Positions 12,101-24,100 of a stretch of DNA of 64,000 nucleotides are shown one piece after another. The notes below the pieces were generated by a model. It saw only the letters and a list, made by a program, of their open reading frames with translations, did not search any database and had not been told where the DNA came from. This DNA is from Axinella damicornis (lineage: Eukaryota > Porifera > Demospongiae > Axinellida > Axinellidae): positions 1,144,268-1,208,267 of the forward strand of contig OZ007517.1 in the NCBI GenBank assembly GCA_963931865.1. Reading direction: 5' to 3'. How positions within the stretch are numbered: position 1 is the stretch's first letter; the number at the start of each line of letters is the position of its first letter. The translations under genes were made by a program, and so were the position numbers.

Positions 12101-15100
12101 CGGAGGGAAGGTGATGTTCTGTATCACTGGAAGAGAACGGTTGAGAAGAACATAGTATTAATTCACAATTCCCTCTGATAAAACATTTCAGACTTACCAT
12201 GCACAGTGAGTTCAGCAGTTGCAGTGTCCTGGCCAGCAGCATTAGTAGCTTGGCAGACATACCCACCAGCATCAGAGGGGTCAGCCATTACGATAGTCAG
12301 ATTGCTCACTATCTCTCTTTCTCCAAAGTCATCACTACTGATCTCAATTGTGTTTGTTTGTGCCATCAACTGGTTACCCATCCTCCACCATGTGATCTCT
12401 GGCCTGGGTCGTGCAGTGGCATTGCAGAGGAAGGTGGCTGACTGAGGCTGAACCACTGTCAGGCTCTCTGGAGGCTCAAGGATTATGGGAGCAACTGGGG
12501 AAGATGAGAGAAGAACAGTTGCAGTGGCCTAAATTCAAAGCGCTATGTACGGCATGGAGCATCACCATTTATACACATGACCAGCTTACCATTCACAAAT
12601 AGCTCAAAGTCTTGAGTATCACTGGGTGTCACAGCATTCCCATTGGAGGCCACACAGGTGTAGGTACCAGAGTCAGCATCCATGGTGTTGGCCAGGGTCA
12701 GGTTGCGACTGACAAGGAAGATATTCCCACCATCTGTTGAGTAGAGCTCTGGCATTGTGGGGTTACTGAGGGTGACTCGTGCGTTACTGAATGGCACTCC
12801 ATTCCTCATCCAGGTGATCTCAGGTGGTGGGATACCAGTGGCTGAGCAGGTGAAGGTCACTGGGTCAGTCTCATTCACAAGGTAGGTGAAAGTATTGTCC
12901 AGAGGGAAGGTGATGTTCGGTATGACTGGATGAGAACAGATAATTAAAGGTCTTGAATCACAATTCCTCTGATAAAACATTATAGACTTACCATGCACAG
13001 TGAGTTCAGCGGTTGCATTATCCTGGCCGGCAGCATTAGTAGCTTGGCAGACATACCCACCAGCATCAGAGGGGTCAGCCATTACGATAGTCAGATTGCT
13101 CACTATTTCTCTTTCTCCAAAGTCATCACTACTGATCTCGATTGTGTTTGTTTGTGCAATCAACTGGTTACCCATCTTCCACCATGTGGTCTCTGGCCTG
13201 GGTCGTGCAGTGGCATTGCAGAGGAAGGTGGCTGACTGAGGCTGGACCACTGTCAGGCTCACTGGAGGCTCAAAGATGGTGGGAGCAACTGGGGAGGATG
13301 AGAGAAGAACAGTTGAGTTATCCTGCAGTGGTCTAAATTCAAACTGCTATGTATGGCATGGAGCAATACAGAGCATCACCATTTATACACTTGTAATTAC
13401 CATTCACAAATAGCTCAAAGTCTTGAGTATCACTGGGTGTCACAGCATTCCCATTGGAGGCCACACAGGTGTAGGTACCGGAGTCAGCATCCATGGTGTT
13501 TGCCAGGGTCAGGTTGCGACTGACAAGGAAGATATTCCCACTATCAGTTGGGTAGAGCTCTGGCATTGTGGGGTTACTGAGGGTGACTCGTGTGTTACTA
13601 AATGGCACTCCATTCCTCATCCAGGTGATCGCAGGTGGTGGGATACCAGTGGCTGAGCAGGTGAAGGTCACTGGGTCAGCCTCATTCACAGTGTACGTGA
13701 AAGTATTGTCCACAGGGAAGGTGATGTTGGGTATGACTGGAGAAAATGAACTCAAAGATACCATCAAATGTATTTGCCAGTACATACACAACATCATATA
13801 CATTCTGCTTACCATGAACTATAAGAGTGGCCTGCTCTGCAGTATCCCCAGGTTCATTCACAGTCACACAACCATAGGCCCCAGCATCAGAGGGTTGTGT
13901 TCCAATGATGGTTAGGTTGCTCCTCCTCTCCCTATCTCCAATCTCCATGTCTTCAACGGTGAAGTCTGATGATGGTTGTAGTGATAATCTGAACCATGCT
14001 ATCGCTGGCCTGGGTCTGCCAGTAGCCAGGCAGGAGAAAGTGGCATCTTCAGGTTCAACAACTGTGAGGTTGTCTGGGGGGTCAAGGATCTGTGGTACAA
14101 CTGGGAAAGAGGCAATACAAATAATTCACAAGTATATTTTAACACGATGATTCATTGAGTGTGTGTATTGTGTCAATGCTCCCAAGTTGCTAACACCCTT
14201 CATAAAGAACAGAAGCTCACCTTGAACAATTACTTCAAAATCTCGCGTCACATTCGCTGCAACATTGGAGGCAGCACAGGTGTATGTACCAGAGTCAGTA
14301 TCATTGGTGTTGTCCAGGGTCAAGTTGCGACTGACAATGAAGACCGTTCCTCCAGAAGTTAGGAAGTCTTGTGGTTCACTATTGTCAGTTAGAGTAAAGC
14401 GCACGTCTGTACTCTCATCGACAATTTCTCCATTCCGGTAGAACCTAATGCTAGGTGCTGGGATACCGACCACCACACAAACAAATGTTACGGAATCTGT
14501 TTCATTCACAGTATAAGTGAAGTTCTCGGGTGGGAACACGTATGTTGGCTCAACTGCAAGTAAAGAGACACACACAGTTCTATATCCAATTATGCACCAA
14601 TAACATGCCACTTCAGCATTTTGTCCTTTTGTACGTATGGATGGTGCACTGAGAAGTTCAGATCAACTGTACCTACCATACACGGTCAACAGTGAAGAGG
14701 CCATATCTGCAACAATTTCATTGCTAGCCACACAGACATACTCGGCAGCATCAACTGGTTGGGGCTGGAGGATGGTGAGATTACTCTGTCGTGTCCTAGG
14801 GTCAAGGTCATCCGCTGTTATAGTGATATTGACTCCATCTGAGGACAGTTGTGTGAGGCTGTTATCTAGTCCCCGCCTCCACCATGTTATCACTGGAGTT
14901 AGGACCCCATCAGCTACACAGGTGAACACAGCGGGGTTGGGTGACACCACAGTTGTGTTAATGGGAGGGGTCAAGATGGTGGCTGGAACTGGAGATGGAA
15001 GATGGATACAGATGGCATGATTGCTCAAGGATGAATAGGCATAGGGAAACATACATGCAATGTCAAATTGTCAAGTTACATGAAACACCTGCCTCATCTA

Positions 15101-18100
15101 ATTCTTACTTTGCACAGCCAGCTCAAACACACTCCTGTTGGTAAGAGAGAGACTCAGTTCTGGGATTGTGCTGGAGGCTTCACAGGTGAACATTCCTGCA
15201 TCTTCTTCAGCAACATTGAAGATCGTCAGCATCCGAGACACCATGAATGTGCCATCATCCATGTTTACAGATGATGTTTCCTCAGCCAGTTGGACTCGTG
15301 ACACAAGGTCCATTCCTGCTCCTGACTCTCCCCCAGTCCTGTTCAGCTCCACACCTTCTTGTAAGAACCTGATTGATGGTTGAGGGATCCCACGAGCTGA
15401 GCATGCAATTGAGATGTCATCTCTCCTATTGACACGGAATAGTTCTCCATCCACTGGCACCACAATGACAGGAGCAACTACATAATAATTAAAAGAGGGA
15501 AGAATAATAAGTGCCCAAAGAAAGTGAGATCGATTGTGTTGCATACCAAACACCATGACTTCAGCATTAGAACTGGTAAAAGGACCAAACATGTTCTCTG
15601 CAGTGCAGCTGTAGTTGGCAGTATCAAAGGCATCAGTGGGCTCAATGGTCAGTGTACTGGTGACATTTTCACTAGAGTAGGTGGTACTGATGGCAATGTT
15701 AGTCATGAACTCGGACATCTCCACCTCGGTGCCATTTGGAAACTCTTTGGTCCAGGTGACCTGTGGGGTGGGCTCTCCAGTGGCAGTGCAGCTGAGGACA
15801 GCAGGATCAGGTGAGAGGACATCCACATCCATGGGGTCTCCAAACAGAGTGACAGAGACTGCAGACAAAGAATAAAAACATTACTATCTACATGTGATGT
15901 TATACTTACAAGCTTCCAGCCTCAGGTTTCAATCACATAGATAACTATTATGTAATGGAGTCTTACTGGCTTGGATGATGCTGATACTGGCTGCATCCAC
16001 ACCTAGGTCATTGGTGGCAATGCAGATATAGACCCCATACTGGTCCACTTGTGTGATACTGAGAGTGAAATTGCCACTCATAGGGTCAGAGTTCAGGCGA
16101 GTGGCTTCTTCCCCCATCAGTACCCAGGCGTAAGTAATGGGAGGGTCCCCAGTGGCCGTGCACATCAGGTCAACAAATTCGCTCAAGACCACTGGAGGCA
16201 CCGGATCTGGTTGTACCATTATCCCACTGGGTGGCTCTGTGGGTGCAGTGAGAGATACCAGCACAGTTAACAGAGAACACACTACATGGGAACTGAAAGC
16301 ACATCACTAATGATATTCATGAGAGTCAACACAAGCCAAACTTCCCTCCAAACAGCAAACTAAAGGCAATCTTGCTCACGACTGCTACACACGGCTACCT
16401 GAAAATGGCTCATTGCTTATTCATGAAGCTGACAGACAAGCTGAATCTCAGCCAAAGCTGAAGGCTTTAATGAGATTAATTGACCTCAATTTGGACAATA
16501 ATGCCAGTCATGAGTCCCAATTTAGGGCTAATGATATTCATGATCCCCGGTTGTCAGGGTTAGGAGAGAGTGGAGTCTCAGGGTGAATTTACGAATATTG
16601 CATCACACAACACACATGCTTTCAACCCCATACTACCCAACCAAAGATCTGACAGGTGATATTCATGAGTGTCAACATTAGCCAACCCTCCCATCGGACA
16701 GCTGACTAAAGTCCAACACGCTCACGAGCACAGCATGGAGCTATCTAATCCTAACTCATTATTATTCATGAGCAGACAGAAAGACTGAGTTCTATCCCAT
16801 GCCCACTGGGTTTTAATGAGATTCATAGGCACACCAAGGTTAGTGGGATCACCCTAACCCGGATCAGGGTTAATGATATTCATAGGGCTAGGATCTACAG
16901 GGTTAGGCCAAACTCCAGTGTTAGGATTTGTCATTGCACTAGCCTAATTAAAGCCTTGAGATGGCCCTTAAGGTAGGAAACACGGCATCGGCGAAATCGC
17001 GCAATTTTGCTCATGAATAATTAATGAGATGACGTCACTTGCATACGGTTATTTAGAGTTATTCATCTGTTTACGTTTTCCCATGGCGGCAACCGGAATA
17101 AACAAGGGGGGCTTCTCTCTTTGATGCGGCTAGCGGCCCTTTCAAGTTTCAAATCGGTACTCTGATGTGGCCGTGCGGTACCTTGAAGATTTGTTTGAAC
17201 ACTCTTTTTTTTTCTTTTTTTTTCTTTTTAAGTAAAGAGCTATTCTGGCTTATTGAATGTAGCGATGGGCTGTCTGAGTGTGAATAGCTAGGTGGAGTGA
17301 GCAGGAATGTTTGTGGGTCTGCTGAAGTGGCCGAAGAACAGCCTGGAAAGTGAACAGCATCCGACAGCTCCCTGGCCAAGGTACTCTAGAGAGTTGACCT
17401 TTCGGCATTACAGGCCCCGCCCATTTTCGTGTTAGGGCGAATTTGGCTGGTTTGGTAGCTGGACTGGGCTGGTGAGAGGGAGTAGATGTGTGGCCAAAAC
17501 TCTGTAACCGAGAGGTGAACGTGGAAAAGCATCCCTAGTTTTGCAGGGGGTAGGTTGACCTTTTGGAAACTGGCCTTGGCTTGAGTCGGTTTTAGTTGGT
17601 GTGCGTGGAATTTTTTTTGAAAGCCTAGGGTAGCCAAACCTCTGTTTTTGAGGGTGGCAGTGAGTTTTGGGCTGTAGCCTGCAAGTGAGGAGAGCAAGTG
17701 GTAAATCCATCCGTAGTTTTTGGGCCTGTTTTGTGTGTGTATTGATGATGGGGTCAGAGTGTGGGTGGGGCCTTGGAGAGGGTCCAAATTTTCAGTTTCG
17801 TAGAGGGCCTTAAAATTGAGTTTTAGGGCATTTTCAAGCAGAGGGAGCAGTTTGATGCAAAGTATTGCTGAAACTTGTGTACGCTTTGATGCTGCCCATT
17901 TATCCATCAACTTGGTTTCGGAGATCGCGGTACCCATGTTTACTACCTTAAGGTAGTAAACATGGGTACCGCGATCTCCGAAACCAAGTTGATGGATAAA
18001 TGGGCAGCATCAAAGCGTACACAAGTTTCAGCAATACTTTGCATCAAACTGCTCCCTCTGCTTGAAAATGCCCTAAAACTCAATTTTAAGGCCCTCTACG

Positions 18101-21100
18101 AAACTGAAAATTTGGACCCTCTCCAAGGCCCCACCCACACTCTGACCCCATCATCAATACACACACAAAACAGGCCCAAAAACTACGGATGGATTTACCA
18201 CCTGCTCTCCTCACTTGCAGGCTACAGCCCAAAACTCACTGCCACCCTCAAAAACAGAGGTTTGGCTACCCTAGGCTTTCAAAAAAAAATCCACGCACAC
18301 CAACTAAAACCGACTCAAGCCAAGGCCAGTTTCCAAAAGGTCAACCTACCCCCTGCAAAACTAGGGATGCTTTTCCACGTTCACCTCTCGGTTACAGAGT
18401 TTTGGCCACACATCTACTCCCTCTCACCAGCCCAGTCCAGCTACCAAACCAGCCAAATTAGCCCTAACACGAAAATGGGCGGGGCCTGTAATGCCGAAAG
18501 GTCAACTCTCTAGAGTACCTTGGCCAGGGAGCTGTCGGATGCTGTTCACTTTCCAGGCTGTTCTTCGGCCACTTCAGCAGACCCACAAACATTCCTGCTC
18601 ACTCCACCTAGCTATTCACACTCAACTTGAAAGGGCCGCTTTCCGGTTGCCGCCATGGGAAAACGTAAACAGATGAATAACTCTATATAACCGTATGCGA
18701 GTGACGTCATCTCATTAATTATTCATGAGCAAAATTGCGCAATTTCGCCGATGCCGCGTGCTTCCTACCTTAACAGTGCAATCTAGTGATTGTCTGAGCA
18801 TCTGCTACTCAGTGTGAGGGTTCATTGAAGGTCAATATCAACACTCACCTCCAAGCTCAATGGTGATTGTACCATTACCACTCAGTCCAGCAGAGTTGGT
18901 CACCTTACAGCGGTAAGTACCAAGGTTTGATTCTGTCGTGATGGTAACAGTCAGCATGCTGCTAGTTTCACCAAGCATCATGGAGTTGTTGTGTACCCAT
19001 CTGTAGGTGTAGCTGCCCATGGGGTTGCTTCGTGAGACAGTGCAGGTGAGGGTGGTGGAGTTTCCAACCACAACCCTCGTGAGAGTCCCTGTGACCTGTA
19101 CCTCCGGTGGAACTGAATTGGAACAAGCGGCACAACACATGTAACTAATGACCATTGGACTCCACAAGATATCTATTTAATGCAGTGTTTGCCCCGCAAA
19201 CACCAGTTAACAGGCTGCACTCTTGGACTGCACACAGGGTTGGTTAGTGGGGGCCTCCCCACTCGTGCCACAATTGTACAAGGGTGCTTAGTCTATTAAC
19301 GTGCAGTAGAGGTTAATGTACCACCACGTGGCGGGTCACGTGATGCGCCTGCCATCTATGGATCACGAGATCTGCCTCGTGGTGTGATCAGAAGCGGTCA
19401 GCAATCCAGCATCCAGCAGCTACTCGCTACTTGCAGCAGTTTCTCGCAATTGCAGATATACTCCCCATCAACGGCTGCCCAACTATGCCGCCAAAGACGA
19501 GGAAACGGCCCGCCGTGTCTATATACGCCGCAAGCGACGAAGCGCCCGCGCCGACAGCAGCATACGGTCAGCGAACCGCCCGATATCGGCGGTCTCACCT
19601 TGCCGGAGTTAAAAGCGCTCCCAGCGGAGGTCCTCAGACTCCACCTAAGCAACCAGAACCTAGTCACCACCGGTAGCGTCGCCGCAATGGCGTCACGGTT
19701 GCACTCCGCGCTCCAACGCCAGCTCCCCAATCCGTCGAACACAACTCCCGATCAGCCACTCGCACAGCTGCAGCACTCGGTGCAGGACCTCGTAGACAAA
19801 AGCCTTCAAGGCCTGCAAGGCCGCCTCTTGGAGTCCATCCAGGGAATGTTGCGAACCCCATCTGGCGCACCCACGGACCCAGGCCCCTCCGCAGAAAACC
19901 CTGGAACAACTGCAGATCATGCAGAGAATAGCAGCCTAAACCAGCAGGACAACATCTCTCTGCCATCAGTCAATCCTGGTATGGACCCTCAGCCTGCAGA
20001 CTCAGTGCTGGTGTCTGGTGTGGAACCCGCCCGGCCGGTCCCCTTACCCCCAGTAACGCCAAAGATGAAGCAGCGCATCATCAAGGGTGAGTACATAGAC
20101 TTTGATCAGTTGCTACCTGAGTCTATGTTCCCCAGTCGCTATAATACAAACTCATCCCCATCAATCACTCTGCGTCTTAGCTCTGACCCTTCATCCTCAG
20201 GTGACAATGTCATAGTCACCCAACCGTGTGCAGCCAACAAACGCACTGTGACGGACCTCTCGTCATGGTTTGAAGCATGGAATGTCTATGCCGCGGTCAC
20301 TGTAGCCCATTACCCTGCTAGAGCCTCTGCCATTCTTGCCTATCAGCGAATAATTTGCGATGCCAGCTCCAAGTCCTTGCCTCAGGCTTGGCTCAAGTAT
20401 GATTTCCGTTTTCGCTCGTTAGCAGCTGCAGACAAATGCCTTCGGTGGGACCAGAAGGCAAATGACCTCTGGCTAGAATGCTTCACCCTGACTTCACCAG
20501 CGACGCCTAGTCCACACTCCGCAACCACAGCTTCGGCATCTACTCCCCCGGCTACTTCCAAGCCTATATCACGTGTACGCCGTCCTTGTACATATTGCGG
20601 CTCCCTGAACCACTTCCCAGACAATTGCACTCAGAATCCTTTTCGTGGCTCTCGACACCCTTCAGTTTTTACACCCATTGGAGGCAGGCCAAACACACGT
20701 GACCCCACAACCCATTTTACTCAGCGACCACAGCCACCGTCAGAGCGCACGTCCATTCCAATCCTATGCAGGGACTTCAACAACGGAGTATGCTCACGGG
20801 CACAATCATGCCGATTCCGTCACGTGTGCGCTAACTGCGGGGACAATGCCCATTCCAAGCGGGACTGTCCCCGCCGCAGCTCCTATTGAGCTGCACAACC
20901 CCTCAACACCACTACGACCACTCGAACTTGAGCGGGAATTGGCTTCCCATCCTGACAGAGGCTTCGTTGGCCAGCTTATTCAGAACCTTGTACACGGGTG
21001 CCGTATTGGCTACCACGGTCCTCATTTCACACATATCGCACCCCATTTACCTTCTGCATATGCACATTCTACCGTAGCTGATAACGCAATAGCTAAAGAA

Positions 21101-24100
21101 TGCCAAGCTAATCGCATGGCTGGACCATATCCTTACCCACCCCTGCCCAACCTCCGCTGTTCAGGGCTCGGAGTGGTGCCCAAAAAAGATGGTAGTTGGA
21201 GGTTAATTTATCACTTATCGGCCCCATATGGCTCTAGCATTAACGACTTTATTAGCCCTGAATGTTACTCTCTATCGTACTGTACCATTGATGATGCAAT
21301 TACAATTGTTAGCAAGCTAGGCCCAGGCGCACTCATGGGAAAAATTGACCTCAAAAATGCTTTTCGTCTATGCCCCGTCAGCAAGGAAGATTGGCCCCTT
21401 TTAGGAATCTACTGGCGAGGGAATTATTACATCGATAAATGCCTTCCTTTTGGTCTTAGATTCGCACCCTACCTTTTCAACCTTCTTGCATCGGGGTTAG
21501 AATGGATCTTGATACACAATTATGGTCTTGAGTGGCTACTCCACTATCTCGATGATTTATTTACGGCTGGCCCACCACGCACCAATGTTTGCCATAGAAA
21601 CATGCGGTGCATGCTCTCTGTTTGTTCTCGCGTCAATGCCCCAGTGAAACCAGAAAAAGTGGAAGGCCCTTCCACTCGTATTACATTCCTCGGCATCCTT
21701 CTCGACACAGTGGCCATGCAGGCAAGCATAACTCCAGAAAGGAAGGCAGAGATCGTCCAAGCGTTGTCTGAACTCCAAGGCAGGCATACATGCACCAAGA
21801 AGCAATTGCTCTCAGTGATCGGGAAACTGGCATTCGCTTGCAAGGTGGTTCCCCCAGGACGAATATTCCTTAGGCGGTTGATTGACCTCAGTACCACCGT
21901 TGGACCCATCCACCACCACGTCACCATCAACCAGGAAGCACGAAGAGACATCCAGTGGTGGATCGACTTTCTCCCTGACTGGCCAGGCACAAGCCTCTTC
22001 CGTGAGCCCCACTGGACCACAGCATATGATATGGAGCTCTACACTGATGCGTCTGACAAGGGATATGGAGCATACTGGTCAGGAAAGTGGTTTAACTCCC
22101 CATGGACGGAGTGGGAATCCCAACATCCAATCGCCTGGAGGGAAATGTTTGCAGTCGTCGTTGCATGCTCTACCTGGGGCTCCCACTGGAAGAGGAAGAA
22201 AATTTTGTTCCATTGCGACAATGCAGCAGTGGTCGACATCTGGCGGCAGGGGTCTTGTAAATCACCCAGCATGATGCAACTGGTTCGCCTACTTTATTCG
22301 CTTGCCGCCAGAGGCAACTACAATGTTGGTATCGCCCACATCCCAGGTGTAGATAACATTCTCGCTGACCATCTCTCCCGTTTTTCCATGCAGGCCTTCC
22401 GCATAGCAGCACCAGAAGCAGAGCAGCTCCCTTGCCCGTTCACCACCCCTGCCAACTTGACCCAGTATTAGCCACCAACCTCGAAGGGTTTCAACTGCTT
22501 GGGGTTGCGCCCAGCACCAGGCGCACATACCAGGCCGGAGTTAACCGGTACCATCGGTTTTGTGCGCGCTACTGCCTTCATCCTTTCCCCAGTTCACCCC
22601 TCACGCTGCGATATTTTGCTGCCTACCTAGCTGATTCGGTCAAGCACTCTACCATCAAACTCTATTTGTGTGGTCTCCGGTTACGCCACCTGGAACTTGG
22701 CTTCAGTAACCCCACCGATGACATTCTCCTCCAGTACGTCATCAAGGGCATCAAGAGATCACAGGGCGAGGTTTGGCGTCCAAGATTCCCGATCACCATT
22801 TCAATCCTCCGGCAGCTAAAAACCCAGCTGCACCACTGTAGCGATCTTGAATTCTATGACAAGCGCATGCTGTGGGCTGCCTTTTGCCTTGCCTTCTATG
22901 GGTTTCTTCGGTCTAGTGAATTTGTGTCCCCAACTCCTCATAGCTTTGATCCCAGCACAACCCTTCTTCGCAGTGACGTTACCATACTTCGCACAACCAT
23001 ATTGCTGACACTAAAATCCTTCAAGACTGACCCATTCCGGAAGGGTTGCACAGTATACATTGGCAGCACAGATACCTCAACCTGTCCCATCTCCGCCCTG
23101 CGCAAGTACACAAATATGACAAGCACGGCACCACATGAACCACTCTTCCAGTTTTGTGATGGCTCCTATTTGACTCGCACGGCACTCACAGCAAGGCTCC
23201 GGACACTACTCACAGCGGCAGGTCACCATGCCGCCTCATTCAGCAGCCACTCATTCCGCATTGGCGCAGCCTCAACAGCGGCAGACATAGGTCTCCCAGA
23301 CTGGCAGATACAATCCCTTGGCAGGTGGTCCAGTAGCTGTTTCACAACGTACATTCGCCCTGATCCCAGAGAGCTAGCACATGCATCCAGACAGTTAGCT
23401 GCCAGCACGCGGTAATCCAGTTGTCAGCCAGAAGCAGCCACGACAAGAATGTAAGTCCATTCTTGCAATGTACTTGTTCACCCCTTGATTTGCAGTGGTA
23501 CTAAGAGCTGCTCAGATCGGGCGGAGCCTGTGGCGGGGTATAAGTTTGGGCCAAAATTTGGGCGCTTAAGCTTGCAAGTACTAGGCCCAATTACGACTAT
23601 AACCTAACGAGTTGCAGTTTGCAGTAACTCAGATGCATAACTCAACGCAGATCTGCCTATCGCCCTCTACTTAACTGCTTGCTGGTCACTGCAGCTTGCA
23701 AGCCCGACCACAGGTTCCGCCCTTGCCCGGTCCCAAATTACTTGCATGCGCCGTTATACCTAATAGTGCTACGCCTGTTAACTGTGTACAGTGGATGACC
23801 AGAGCGGCTTTTGATATGCTTACCTCGCACTTGCACATTGATAGTAGCATTGTTGGTGCTGTCTCCTCCTCTGTTAGAGTTGAGGCCCACACATGTATAC
23901 TCCCCTTCATGTGCTGGGTAGGCTGCATTCTCTATCATGAGCTCTGAAGTGATGTCGCCATTTGTGATGCTAACCATTATATTTGGAGGGGATCCAGTTA
24001 TTGTTGATTGCAAATCGTTAATTGTATCACTCTGTGGAAGTGGTGCCACTGAGGTCCCAAGGTACCACGTAATGGTGGGGACAGGATTGCCAGTGGAGAA

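Larger units (their letters stand above)
19171..23778 (+). mobile_element. DIRS/Ngaro-like tyrosine-recombinase retroelement
   Basis: A 4.6-kb insertion in the intron between receptor A Ig4 and Ig5. The same intron in receptor B (63,693-63,803) is about 110 bases, and homology stops at 19,170 and resumes at about 23,779. It encodes a gag-like protein, an RT-RNase H and a tyrosine recombinase, all intact. Short inverted GTTAACAGGC sequences occur at 19,206-19,215 and 23,773-23,782. I found no methyltransferase-like domain, which points towards the Ngaro side of the order, but I could not identify split direct repeats. Confidence 0.85.

Noticed and set aside
16972..18769. A giant palindrome as a hairpin or inverted assembly error
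   Set aside because: The two arms differ by a defined deletion and a few substitutions, and a single third copy with TTAA ends exists at 41,715, so two insertions explain it better. An assembly artefact remains possible but is less likely.
20645..20860. Start of the RT protein at 20,645
   Set aside because: This part overlaps the zinc-finger end of gag in another frame and shows no RT-like sequence; recognisable protein begins around 20,860.
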